Shown here: piece after piece, positions 56,161 to 64,000 of the stretch
Numbering within the stretch: position 1 is the stretch's first letter
Layout: every line of letters starts with the position of its first letter
Notes under the pieces: generated by a model
The model's input: only the letters and a program-made list of their open reading frames with translations
Told to the model about the DNA's origin: nothing
Database searches by the model: none
Translations under genes and position numbers: made by a program
Assembly: GCA_905221605.1 (NCBI GenBank)
Contig: CAJNDS010002185.1
Location: 454,890 to 518,889 of the forward strand
Length of the DNA stretch: 64,000 nucleotides
Origin: Symbiodinium natans
Lineage: Eukaryota > Sar > Dinophyceae > Suessiales > Symbiodiniaceae
Direction of reading: 5' to 3'

Positions 56161-57783
56161 TTACGTTCCAGCGGCCCGTTCCTCACCAAGGAACTCAGCA
56201 TTCACCACCCAGCCATCCTTGAGGCAATGCTTGCAAAGCGTCTTAGCCCTGGGCTGTGAATATCGCAGAACATCACAATCACTGCTTGCGTGCATACAGT
56301 TCCCACCCACTGTTGTATACAGAGTGGCACTCGCAGGAATAACCACCACTTTCTTGATCCACAGCCATTTGTACAGCCGCCGAAAGAGGCACCATGTCAA
56401 TTCCCAGATTATGATTGCTGCCACCAAATACGCAACAAGGTCTGAATTGTTGATAACCATTTCAATGCCTTGAGCCAGAACCATAACCGTAGATGTGTTG
56501 GCGACCTGGCACACCCCTTCTTCTGAGCAAAAGAAACCAGCAGCTGACACTTCTTCTCCACCTGTTGCCATCCCTTGCAGGGATGCAGCCACCATCATGA
56601 CCGCCATTGCAAGAGAGGCCCTTTTCAAGTCAGTTCCTTGCACTAACAGTTGGAGACCCCAAAGTGCCTTTTGCTTTGCATAAACCTGTCCACTCATCAA
56701 TTTTGTCAACAGGTCAGCAATCATATACTCACCACGAAGATGCGCTATCACCATGTAACCACGGTCCACCAGAGACCTGACACCAGTTGCTCGAATTCTC
56801 AGGTGTCTTGTTCTCCAGCTACCAGCAGGATATTGAATGATTGAACACGTCGAAACCGAATCTGTATACAGCACCTTTTGCAGCGATTCTTCACCTGTTC
56901 CAACCAAAGCGGCAATTATAGGGGTACACGACTGGATCATCGTTGCTCCCTCTATAGATGCATGCAATTCAGCTTCAGCAGTGCTCAAAGCCACCGTTGA
57001 TTGTCTCTGCGTTGCCCACATCACTGGACAATCACCCCAAACCACCGCCGCTCCTGAGTGGCTCTTTTCGTTTTCACCTGCTGCAAAGCTAGCATCCGCG
57101 TAAGACTCCACCACCTTGACGCCTCGCCCATAACGCAACACCTCATTCCTTTCTTTTTCGCATGTTGCGATTGCACCAAACGTCAGGCCTAACGTTGGAG
57201 TTGCAGCAAGGTATCGAAATACCTCCTCAGCCTTTTTAACCACAAATCGCGGCCTTCGGGATGTCCACAAAGACAACTGGCTTGTGCAGAAAGCCAAATC
57301 AGGTCGAGTTTTGATTGCCACCCAGAGGAACTCCCCTACGGCACCTTGAGCCGCTCGCAAGGAGGGAATATCCACCTCCTCTTCTTCACCTGGAGTTTCT
57401 TTCACCATTGGCAGGTTACTACCTTTTCCAGTTTCATCAATCTGATACCCTCTTCGGTTCAGCAAATCTCTCACAAAGTCCTCCTGGTTGAGAAAGAAGC
57501 TGCCATTTCGGTACCAGATTTGGACACCCAAAAACTTCAGGAATCCATCACCACAGCCTGGACCACAGAACTCGGGTTCAGAAGTTTTCCACTCCTTCCT
57601 GATCTGTTCCAAGGCTTCCCGGAGCACTGTCATAGTCCCAGCCATCAAAAAATCATCCACGTAAAGACCCATTGTCCCTACCAACTTGCTTGCACCTTCC
57701 GGCTTCTCTTGTGCCATAATAAGGAACAGACTTGGGTCTGCATTGGACCTCTGAAAGCTCATTGCTTGTCCATCCTTTGACAC
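56161..57783 (-). CDS. Copia-type Pol, C-terminal part (RT palm, RNase H, extra tail)
   Basis: 540 codons in the same frame as the upstream 1882-codon ORF, separated by one TGA. It opens with the copia signature SNADPSLF, then the catalytic YVDD (D43, D44). RNase H follows: SYADASFA (D230), STAEAELHA (E270), YTDS (D308) and RHLRIRA. IADLLTK marks the usual end. Unusually the protein goes on for about 180 residues, with a hydrophobic segment near 447-467, then a C496-x-H498-x4-C503-x13-C517-x2-C520 cluster. No separate start codon is credible, so the part depends on readthrough or is dead. Confidence 0.9.
   Translation of the reverse strand: MSKDGQAMSFQRSNADPSLFLIMAQEKPEGASKLVGTMGLYVDDFLMAGTMTVLREALEQIRKEWKTSEPEFCGPGCGDGFLKFLGVQIWYRNGSFFLNQEDFVRDLLNRRGYQIDETGKGSNLPMVKETPGEEEEVDIPSLRAAQGAVGEFLWVAIKTRPDLAFCTSQLSLWTSRRPRFVVKKAEEVFRYLAATPTLGLTFGAIATCEKERNEVLRYGRGVKVVESYADASFAAGENEKSHSGAAVVWGDCPVMWATQRQSTVALSTAEAELHASIEGATMIQSCTPIIAALVGTGEESLQKVLYTDSVSTCSIIQYPAGSWRTRHLRIRATGVRSLVDRGYMVIAHLRGEYMIADLLTKLMSGQVYAKQKALWGLQLLVQGTDLKRASLAMAVMMVAASLQGMATGGEEVSAAGFFCSEEGVCQVANTSTVMVLAQGIEMVINNSDLVAYLVAAIIIWELTWCLFRRLYKWLWIKKVVVIPASATLYTTVGGNCMHASSDCDVLRYSQPRAKTLCKHCLKDGWVVNAEFLGEERAAGT
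56209..56466 (-). other. Extra C-terminal module: membrane segment plus Cys/His cluster
   Basis: Residues about 440-525 of the 540-codon ORF. LVAYLVAAIIIWELTWCLF is a likely transmembrane helix followed by basic RRLYKWLWIKK. Then TTVGGNCMHASSDCDVLR and AKTLCKHC form a probable zinc-binding fold. Not part of standard copia Pol. Confidence 0.5.
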
Positions 57784-57786
57784 TCA
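57784..57786 (-). other. In-frame TGA splitting the RT
   Basis: The ORF ends ...RLQGMS-TGA and resumes at once in the same frame with VSKDGQAMSF. Catalytic D1814 (DISKAF) and YVDD lie on opposite sides, so no active RT is made without readthrough. Confidence 0.85.
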
Positions 57787-60700
57787 AGACATGCCTTGAA
57801 GACGTTGGTCTCGCCACTCCACCCATGCTGCAGGACTTTCGGCCAAACCGTACAAGGCCTTCCTCACAATCCGCCGCTCCTCTTTTGTGCAAAGACCCAA
57901 TTTCACCGCCGCCCTTGGGGGCTGCACCACCACCAAACGCCCTTCTCTTTGCGCCCTATTCATCGGCGCCGTCAGAAAAGCTTTGGAGATGTCTAAGCCA
58001 GCGATGATCCACACCATATGTGCTGCGTGCCTCACTTGGCACCTAAATGTAGTTGAATCTAAACCTGGAGCGTACAGCGAGTGACGACTGAGGGACCTTG
58101 GCCCTTCGTATTCTGTAGCTGCCGTTGACGAAATAAAGTTCCCACATGCACAGATACGGGCACGCCTCCTCCCTGTCCCTTGCTTTCGGGTAAACACCAC
58201 CAGACTGGGAACGTACTCAATCACCGGTGCATTAGGCTCTTCCGCCAATTTGTCCAGCTTTTCTTGAGTTGTTGGTTCCACCACTTCCAACTCTTTAACC
58301 AAAGACTTCACCTCGTCCGACAATGATTCCCTCCACTTCTCCAGCTCTTGCATGGCTTCTTGTGTAGGGATTGTTTTTGTTTGCAGGAACTCGACCTCCT
58401 CCGCTGCCTCCAGCGCAGTATTCTCTTGTACCACTTGCTGAACTTGAGCTGCTTTGACCAAAAACTTCGAGAGCTGTTCCTCAGCCCTTTTTGCTTTAAC
58501 CAGCCATTCTCTGGTCTCCGATCCTTTTTCATCATTCGACTCATTGGCCGATCCATGGAACTCGTCCAAAATGCAACATTCCTGTTCAGCAATTAGGCGT
58601 CGAATACTCAAATGCTCTTCTAGAGCCCATTGATGCGCTTCAAACACAGCGTAGTCGACTTCCTCTGCAAGGTCGTCCAGCGAGGTTTCTCTCAGCGTCA
58701 TTTTTAACCATTTCCTTTTTTCACCTTCTTCAGCTTGTGGTTCCGGAAGAGGAAACTTGCATTGGAGTAGATAGCACCTATCCTTGTAGCTCAATCGCTC
58801 CATAAAAACAGGTGTGTGCCCTGTCAAGGATACTCTGTTCCCTTTCCAAGGCATAGGACCATGCAGTTTTCTCGGAAAGAACGACATGAAGTTCCAGTGG
58901 ATATCCACCAATTTTCCAGGTAAGACTTTCTTCCCATAGGATTGCTCCACCACTTCAGCTCCTTCCTCCAAAACCTTTTCATCCTCAACCCACAGCTGAC
59001 CCTCTTTATAGTCACCAAAGCCACACACATAATTGCAGCAATGCTTTTCATTGTGACTATCCCTATGCAATGATACCGGAGCATTGCACGAGATCTGAAG
59101 AGCAGAAAATTTGGCTTCAGGATTGTGGTGCTTCACAAATGATGTCAAATAACGACATAGCCATGGCCTTCGATGGGTCTCCTTTGTAATACCACACACT
59201 CCGCCATGAGTATAGTGGCCCAACACCAGAGCTCGCGTACTTGTGCACCAATTGTTGATACCACCTCTCCGATTCACCCTCTTTGGGTATACAATCCCTT
59301 CCAAAAGCTCCTCACAGTCCACGTAATCATACATAGACCTTTCATACATTGACTTGGCTTTTTGTTCTTCTTTTTCCAACTGTGTTCCATCCTCGGCAGT
59401 CTCACTTTTGCAGACCAAATAAGCATTTTCATGAGGAGAACAGCATGTCGGCCAATACTCATCACCAGGAACATTGTCCTCAACATCTGCATTTTCTTCC
59501 AGCTCCCCCAAACCCTGCATGTCATCCTCGAAAATTTCTAAGGGCGGACTCTCCCCCCGCTTGCGAAGCAAGCGCAAAGAGCCCACATGACCACGCAGTG
59601 AAGAGGCCGGGCTTTTTTCTTTTAACCGACGGTGAGCCGGAGGATCGCGAGGTGGAGGTAAAGGAGGACCTTCCTCATCAGCGAACCGAAGCGCTGGTTT
59701 TTTCCCCTTGAGACGATGCTCCGGAGGAGAAGGCTCCTGTTCTTCTACCACCCCTTCCAGCTCCAATGCAGGTGGTTCCTTTATATTGGAAAAAATCGTA
59801 GTGCAGGGAAATAACACCAGTTCATCCGGATCTTTGGCAGTCCCTTGAGCTTCCACCCAATAACCACCAGGTAGGTCATCGCATGGACCCAAAAGAAGCG
59901 CGGGCTGCGTACGATCGACCCATTGCCGACCTTTCTTTGTTCCATCCGGACCCAGCAACTCCCACGGACGACGTTTGACTTGAATCTGAGCACCAAAGGG
60001 AAGCAATGCTTTCGGTTTCAAACCCAACTCCCTTTCAGCTTTCTGCCACCGTAACATTGACCAATGGCGAGCAGCCAGTGCCCAGTACGCCGGCCCGAGT
60101 CGCGCCTCCTTTAAGAGCGACCTCACACCACGTTTGAATAAACCCACACATGCTTCAGCGCGCCCATTCGTTTGCGGGACTCCAGGATCACCAGTGGTCC
60201 TGTATATCAGACGAGTTTCACAAAAGGACCGGAAGCGTGCATTGACAAACTCCCCCGCTCGATCTGAGTGGATTCTCAACACCGGATACCCATGTCTCTG
60301 CAAGCGCACCATCATTCTTTGAACCGCCGACAAAACAGTTGTTTGCTGTTTATCCACAATCGGCTCCACCATAACGAAGTTGATCATACGGACAGGTTGG
60401 GTCAAATGGTCCCTCAGTTCCTTCCAGGATTTTTCAGAAGCTTGGATTTTCAACACCTCTGCCTCCAGAACTGGTGCAGGTTCCACCGGTGCAGAGTCTT
60501 CCTCCTCGAAGTTCGCGACGGCATCGCCTAACCATTCTCCAACACCAGCACCTTCATCTACCACCTGATCTTCCACCTCATCCGCATCTTCCTCCTTTTC
60601 AAGAGGGTGACCCACATTGGGATCCAACATTGGAAATTGATACACACCAATAACAGCGTGTCGTGGCTTCTGCTGGTGAGCATCCTTTGAACACTTGTAT

Positions 60701-63432
60701 GGACCTGCTAAGTCCAGTGATAAAGTGTAAGCATCCCCATGTTTCCGCCTCAAATGGCGACGCTCTTTTCCAGCGGCAGACACACAAATTTGACAATCAC
60801 GTCTGAAAGGAATATGCCCCCTTAGGCAATGGTCACGGAAAGCTCGCTCCTCCGTTGTCAGCCTCCGTAACGTCCCTTCTCGTTCTTCCTTTTTTAACAC
60901 CATAGCTTCCCGTTCAGCATCGCTCTCATGCAACCATTGTGCCAACCTGTGACGTATTCTTTTAACCAATCCAAACGCCCATCGCGCCCATATGGAGGAC
61001 TGTCCAATACGTTCTTCCAGGGTAGAAGCGAATGTTGCCGACCACGGAACAACCACGCGAACCTGTTCCAACGATTCCCACAGTTCCATATCAGACACCA
61101 GGAAAGTCGTAGGTTTCACCAGAGCATGTCCCAATGCTCCCTGATCAAAATGTGCAGCGTACATTCCATAACGCTCACAAAAGCTTTTCACCTCTGGCCA
61201 ACTCCAGAAGGTAGGACTTGAGAGCCCTTCCTGAGAACCATCCACCAGATCCTCAGCACTCAAGACCGTTTTGCCGTTCTGAGAAAAATCCTTCCCTATG
61301 AGTTCAGGGTCCCCAGGGCTTTCCATACCAAAGAAGACAGAACTCCCATTGATGACTTCAGCAGTTCCACACCTTGAATGCACCGCCACGTCATATAGGA
61401 AAAGCATCTTCAGAAGTAAAACACCATCCTTTTGAGCTAATTCTTGATGTGGCCAAGGAAGACTCTTTAATCCCAACCGTTCAGGCCCACAGCGTCGGCG
61501 TAATACAGGTGGACCACCGTCTTCACCTCTCAACCTTGACACTGTCCTGCATGGAGGTCCTCCAACCACAGCAACCACCTTTCCTTCAGCCGCCAGATGC
61601 AGAAGATACTTCCAGACGCTCGAATTATGTAGGTCACCGCCTTTCTTCAAATCCAGCTCCAGTACCTCCACATCCCGACTGGGAAAATGCCATTTTTGTT
61701 TTCCCGAAAATAGGTGTACCACCACCCTTTTTGCTCGTGCCAGCCGTCTCCTTTTATGACGGTTGAAAGGCAACGCCGCAATATCTCCACGTGGCAACAG
61801 CTCCATCAGCATATTTTCTGGTATATCCCCATAATACCACCGAAGAAACCGCCAGCATGCCTGGACGAACTCCTCCTCATTCGCTGACGCTGTCCGCGCT
61901 GCGCTTTGCAACGACGCTTTTACAGCCACCTCGTTGTCCGTATTCGGACACCCTTGAACCATACGTGCCACCTTCAATGCTTGCTTTGGTGAACACCAAT
62001 CCATTTCATCAATGATCTGAAGCGCCACCTCCTTTTCCAAACAAGGGCACCCATTCAGATCACGAACGCGAAGTTCTCCCAGAACAGGATGTGAGGCTGT
62101 GCACTTGCCACCACGCCACTGAACTCTGAGACCAACCAAGGCGCTCGCTTTGCCAATTGGCACTAGTGGATCTACCATTTCAGGAGTTACCAGGGTCCCA
62201 CCTGGGGTAATACACATCTCCCGAGATCCAACAGCTAAAGACACCAACACCTTTTGCTGCGGAAGCTGTTCACCAGGACGAAGTGATCTGAGAGGATGTG
62301 ATGCTCCCGAGTCCAACATGCCCATTCCCGAACACTCATTGGTGTCAGAAACCCTGGCCACATGTAGAACGCATACTCCTCGGCCTTCTCCCTGCTTCGG
62401 CAACAACGTGGCATCAGACGAACCGACTCCACAGTCCGCCCTTCCATTCCTCCATTGAGAATGGGACAACGACGCACGCTGCCTTTCAGCATGCAAAACC
62501 ATTTTCTCAGCTGTTTTGTAATCCATAACCAAACAGCCATGTTCAAACCATAAGAGTTGGTCCAGCGAAGATTTTGCACTCACGTGACACATCCCATTGA
62601 TCACGGTGAGGTTCGCCCCAAACTCCAAGATCAACCAGAGAGGGATAATCAGGGGCCCATTGTCTTCCCTAATCAACGTCCCTTTCTCTGTAATCCTCAT
62701 TGTCACACCACCAAGCGCGCTTTGCACCATAACAGTAGTGTCGGGTAAACATTCCCATGGAAAAAGCGTCCGCACAAGATGCGTAGCAGCTGTATCCACC
62801 AACGCCACTCTCCCGTCCTGCTGAAACAATCCAGAGTCACATAACATTCGAACGCTGGGCTCTCCGCTTGATGCTGACTGCGCTGATGACAGCTTCATAG
62901 ATTTCAGCACTTCCAACGCTTCAGCAAGGACCTGATTGGTTGTGGATGGTGATGAGGGACTTGCAGAACCTTTATCCAATCCCGCATTAGCCATCTCATC
63001 TCCCACTTCAGCCACTTCTGCCTTTTTGGCATTTCCCCATTTCGCACCTTTGCCGCCCTTTCCCCCTTTGGGAGAATTCCCTTTAGATCTATTCCTTTCA
63101 GGATTTAAGTCCGCATTGGAACTTACACCATCTTTGTATGGACACTGCGGCTGTAAATGGCCAATGGCCCCACATTCAAAACATCTTCCACGCTCCAGGG
63201 AGTCCTTGTCATGGCGAAATTTGCACCGTGATCCGAACTTGCAGCCTGCTTCTGTCTTCCCATATATCCAACAGAAAGGACGTTCACCATCTCCGCTGTA
63301 CCTTTTTCCTTTTCCTTTGCCTTTGTCACCCTCCTCCGTCTCGTCACCAGTTCCCTTTTGGGCCTTGTTTAACCTGGCCCTTTTCTTGGCGTCCGAGTCC
63401 TGCTTCACCTCTTGTTCACCAGCGCTATGCAA
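57784..63432 (-). CDS. Copia-type Gag-Pol polyprotein with methyltransferase- and dioxygenase-like domains
   Basis: 1882 codons from a TTG at 63432 (frame open from 63456). In order: CCCH finger C54-x9-C64-x5-C70-x3-H74 and CCHC knuckle (C84, C87, H92, C97); two aspartic-protease-like motifs, DTAATH (D213) and DSGASH (D374); a C5-methyltransferase-like domain (565-790); integrase zinc site H868-x4-H873-x6-C880-x2-C883 and catalytic core D907, D1057, E1093 (a DD35E spacing); a 2OG-dioxygenase-like domain (about 1380-1550); a charged coiled-coil-like stretch (1600-1725); and the first RT half with DISKAF (D1814) and ALYGLAESPAAW. Integrase before RT is the copia order. The two enzymatic extras are not part of ordinary copia elements. 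The frame is intact over 5.6 kb, so the copy is young, but it ends in TGA inside RT. Confidence 0.92.
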   Translation of the reverse strand: MHSAGEQEVKQDSDAKKRARLNKAQKGTGDETEEGDKGKGKGKRYSGDGERPFCWIYGKTEAGCKFGSRCKFRHDKDSLERGRCFECGAIGHLQPQCPYKDGVSSNADLNPERNRSKGNSPKGGKGGKGAKWGNAKKAEVAEVGDEMANAGLDKGSASPSSPSTTNQVLAEALEVLKSMKLSSAQSASSGEPSVRMLCDSGLFQQDGRVALVDTAATHLVRTLFPWECLPDTTVMVQSALGGVTMRITEKGTLIREDNGPLIIPLWLILEFGANLTVINGMCHVSAKSSLDQLLWFEHGCLVMDYKTAEKMVLHAERQRASLSHSQWRNGRADCGVGSSDATLLPKQGEGRGVCVLHVARVSDTNECSGMGMLDSGASHPLRSLRPGEQLPQQKVLVSLAVGSREMCITPGGTLVTPEMVDPLVPIGKASALVGLRVQWRGGKCTASHPVLGELRVRDLNGCPCLEKEVALQIIDEMDWCSPKQALKVARMVQGCPNTDNEVAVKASLQSAARTASANEEEFVQACWRFLRWYYGDIPENMLMELLPRGDIAALPFNRHKRRRLARAKRVVVHLFSGKQKWHFPSRDVEVLELDLKKGGDLHNSSVWKYLLHLAAEGKVVAVVGGPPCRTVSRLRGEDGGPPVLRRRCGPERLGLKSLPWPHQELAQKDGVLLLKMLFLYDVAVHSRCGTAEVINGSSVFFGMESPGDPELIGKDFSQNGKTVLSAEDLVDGSQEGLSSPTFWSWPEVKSFCERYGMYAAHFDQGALGHALVKPTTFLVSDMELWESLEQVRVVVPWSATFASTLEERIGQSSIWARWAFGLVKRIRHRLAQWLHESDAEREAMVLKKEEREGTLRRLTTEERAFRDHCLRGHIPFRRDCQICVSAAGKERRHLRRKHGDAYTLSLDLAGPYKCSKDAHQQKPRHAVIGVYQFPMLDPNVGHPLEKEEDADEVEDQVVDEGAGVGEWLGDAVANFEEEDSAPVEPAPVLEAEVLKIQASEKSWKELRDHLTQPVRMINFVMVEPIVDKQQTTVLSAVQRMMVRLQRHGYPVLRIHSDRAGEFVNARFRSFCETRLIYRTTGDPGVPQTNGRAEACVGLFKRGVRSLLKEARLGPAYWALAARHWSMLRWQKAERELGLKPKALLPFGAQIQVKRRPWELLGPDGTKKGRQWVDRTQPALLLGPCDDLPGGYWVEAQGTAKDPDELVLFPCTTIFSNIKEPPALELEGVVEEQEPSPPEHRLKGKKPALRFADEEGPPLPPPRDPPAHRRLKEKSPASSLRGHVGSLRLLRKRGESPPLEIFEDDMQGLGELEENADVEDNVPGDEYWPTCCSPHENAYLVCKSETAEDGTQLEKEEQKAKSMYERSMYDYVDCEELLEGIVYPKRVNRRGGINNWCTSTRALVLGHYTHGGVCGITKETHRRPWLCRYLTSFVKHHNPEAKFSALQISCNAPVSLHRDSHNEKHCCNYVCGFGDYKEGQLWVEDEKVLEEGAEVVEQSYGKKVLPGKLVDIHWNFMSFFPRKLHGPMPWKGNRVSLTGHTPVFMERLSYKDRCYLLQCKFPLPEPQAEEGEKRKWLKMTLRETSLDDLAEEVDYAVFEAHQWALEEHLSIRRLIAEQECCILDEFHGSANESNDEKGSETREWLVKAKRAEEQLSKFLVKAAQVQQVVQENTALEAAEEVEFLQTKTIPTQEAMQELEKWRESLSDEVKSLVKELEVVEPTTQEKLDKLAEEPNAPVIEYVPSLVVFTRKQGTGRRRARICACGNFISSTAATEYEGPRSLSRHSLYAPGLDSTTFRCQVRHAAHMVWIIAGLDISKAFLTAPMNRAQREGRLVVVQPPRAAVKLGLCTKEERRIVRKALYGLAESPAAWVEWRDQRLQGMS
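58783..59295 (-). other. 2OG/Fe(II)-dioxygenase-like domain in Pol
   Basis: Residues about 1380-1550. SLHRDSHNEKHC gives the HxD iron ligands (H1456, D1458). RKLHGPMPWKGNRVSL gives the distal His (H1524) and an Arg nine residues later (R1533) for 2-oxoglutarate. Spacing and the surrounding strands (GQLWVEDE, LVDIHWNFMSFFP) fit a double-stranded beta-helix as in AlkB or prolyl hydroxylases. The substrate is unknown; nucleic-acid demethylation or oxidation is only a guess. Confidence 0.6.
59893..60840 (-). other. Integrase domain of Pol
   Basis: Residues about 865-1180: HHCC zinc site, then SLDLAGPY, IHSDRAGEF and GVPQTNGRAEACV. All three catalytic acids are present. An acidic insertion (about 945-1000) lies between the first two. 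Confidence 0.9.
61063..61740 (-). other. Cytosine-C5-methyltransferase-like domain in Pol
   Basis: Residues about 565-790. VVHLFSGK (F575-S576-G577) matches motif I for SAM binding, LELDL the acidic motif II, and VVGGPPCRTVS motif IV with candidate catalytic Cys628. FGMESP is at the place of motif VI (usually ENV), and GHALVKPTTF resembles later motifs. The weak motif VI leaves activity open. Retroelement-borne cytosine methyltransferases have been reported in other eukaryotes, including dinoflagellates. Confidence 0.6.
62023..62820 (-). other. Two protease-like units in tandem
   Basis: Unit 1 (residues about 205-320) has LVDTAATH and unit 2 (about 368-470) has MLDSGASH. Each is followed by a strand-rich region with a GGT/GGV or GTL motif. 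Copia proteases have one D-[ST]-G/A site and act as dimers; two linked copies would allow an internal dimer. The first has DTAA instead of DSGA. Confidence 0.5.
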
Positions 63433-64000
63433 TAGCAGTTCGCTGCTTGTAACATTTCAGCTAGTTGTGTCGCAGTTTCAGAGGTCGGCGAGTAGTCCAC
63501 CCCCAATTTCTCCCGGAAGGATGCCGCTCTAAAATGCACCGTAGGGTGCTTTGCCAGCAACGCGGATGATAAAGCATCCAATCCCTTGATAAGCAAGGTA
63601 GCATCCGGCTCAGATGCTCGCAACTCCCTTAACCGGGAACGCCATTGCGCCCATTGTCGCACTCCCTTAATAGCCTCCGAGATCGAGGTTGCTGAGGCTG
63701 GTTGCACCAAGAAGTTTAACATCGTGCTGCGCTCGTTTGCTCCACCTGGTTGGTAAACTGTCAGCAACTTGTAAAATATCATCACCGACCCCAACATTCG
63801 AGTGGAAACGATCTCGGTCTTCAATCTCTCCGGAATCGCTTGTAGCAGCAAAGACACCGCTCTCTGCTCCAACAAAACATGCACAGTTCGAACCCCCTTG
63901 AGCCCTTCCAGCTCAGCCTTGATGCCCAACCTTTCCAGCGGAGAGACACTCAACCATTTGGCGTACGCCTCATACGCCTTTGTATAGACGGATTGCCACC
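63405..64000 (-). CDS. Copia-type Gag, partial (runs off the window)
   Basis: The frame is open to the right edge (upstream of the first TTG at 63953 it still reads ...YEAYAKWLS). It has the capsid-like pattern of copia Gag: LLQAIPERLKTEIVSTRM, then FYKLLTVYQPGG and a helical region. It ends at TGA 63405 and overlaps the Pol frame by about 50 nt. Pol is in the -1 frame relative to Gag. Confidence 0.8.
   Translation of the reverse strand, partial: WQSVYTKAYEAYAKWLSVSPLERLGIKAELEGLKGVRTVHVLLEQRAVSLLLQAIPERLKTEIVSTRMLGSVMIFYKLLTVYQPGGANERSTMLNFLVQPASATSISEAIKGVRQWAQWRSRLRELRASEPDATLLIKGLDALSSALLAKHPTVHFRAASFREKLGVDYSPTSETATQLAEMLQAANCYCIALVNKR

Overview
The window is most likely nuclear DNA of a dinoflagellate. 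The signs are plant-type telomere-like repeats (TTTAGGG/CCCTAAA) scattered through introns, very small exons bounded by AG|G junctions with mostly GC or GA donor sites, genes all on the + strand with almost no spacing, a match to the 3' part of the dinoflagellate spliced leader inside an LTR, and degenerate retroelements of dinoflagellate type. No prokaryotic operon, rRNA, tRNA or CRISPR signal was seen. All exon structures were worked out by eye from reading frame, splice phase and family motifs; no aligner or RNA data were available.

Layout. (1) 1-6,100: repeat-rich DNA with a tandem duplication (about 1205-2558) and a frame-broken retrotransposon gag with a CCHC knuckle (3894-5262). (2) About 6,109-26,340, + strand: a split gene of some 18-19 tiny exons, nearly all phase 0, encoding an alpha-helical repeat protein with an Ala/Pro-rich segment. 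Its introns hold a broken DUF285/BspA-type gene (13711-14160) and an intact single-exon glycosyltransferase-like gene (18579-20426). (3) 26,434-26,937: intronless OHCU decarboxylase of urate breakdown. (4) About 27,819-53,699, + strand: a calcium-dependent protein kinase (CDPK) in about 33 exons of 15-72 nt, with Gly loop, VAIK, HRD, DWG, APE and four EF-hands in order. A LINE reverse transcriptase (about 41.2-43.5 kb) lies in one of its introns. (5) 55,757 to the right edge, - strand: a large Ty1/copia-type retrotransposon (3' LTR, polypurine tract, Pol, gag running off the window).

Two observations stand out. First, the telomere-like repeats are not random. In most introns of both split genes the G-rich strand (TTTAGGG) follows the donor and the C-rich strand (CCCTAAA) precedes the acceptor, so each pre-mRNA intron could fold back on itself, and each arm carries stop codons in all three frames. 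Second, the copia-type polyprotein carries, besides gag, protease, integrase, RT and RNase H, a cytosine-C5-methyltransferase-like domain (FSG, GGPPC) and a 2-oxoglutarate/Fe(II)-dioxygenase-like domain (HxD...H...R): a possible DNA- or RNA-modifying writer and eraser in one mobile element.

As units, the helical-repeat gene, the decarboxylase and the kinase form a tight co-directional array: 93 nt separate the first stop from the next ATG, and a possible kinase start lies 3 nt after the decarboxylase stop. This fits trans-spliced dinoflagellate gene arrays. Coordinates of small exons may be off by a few bases where several donors are possible; this is stated in each entry.
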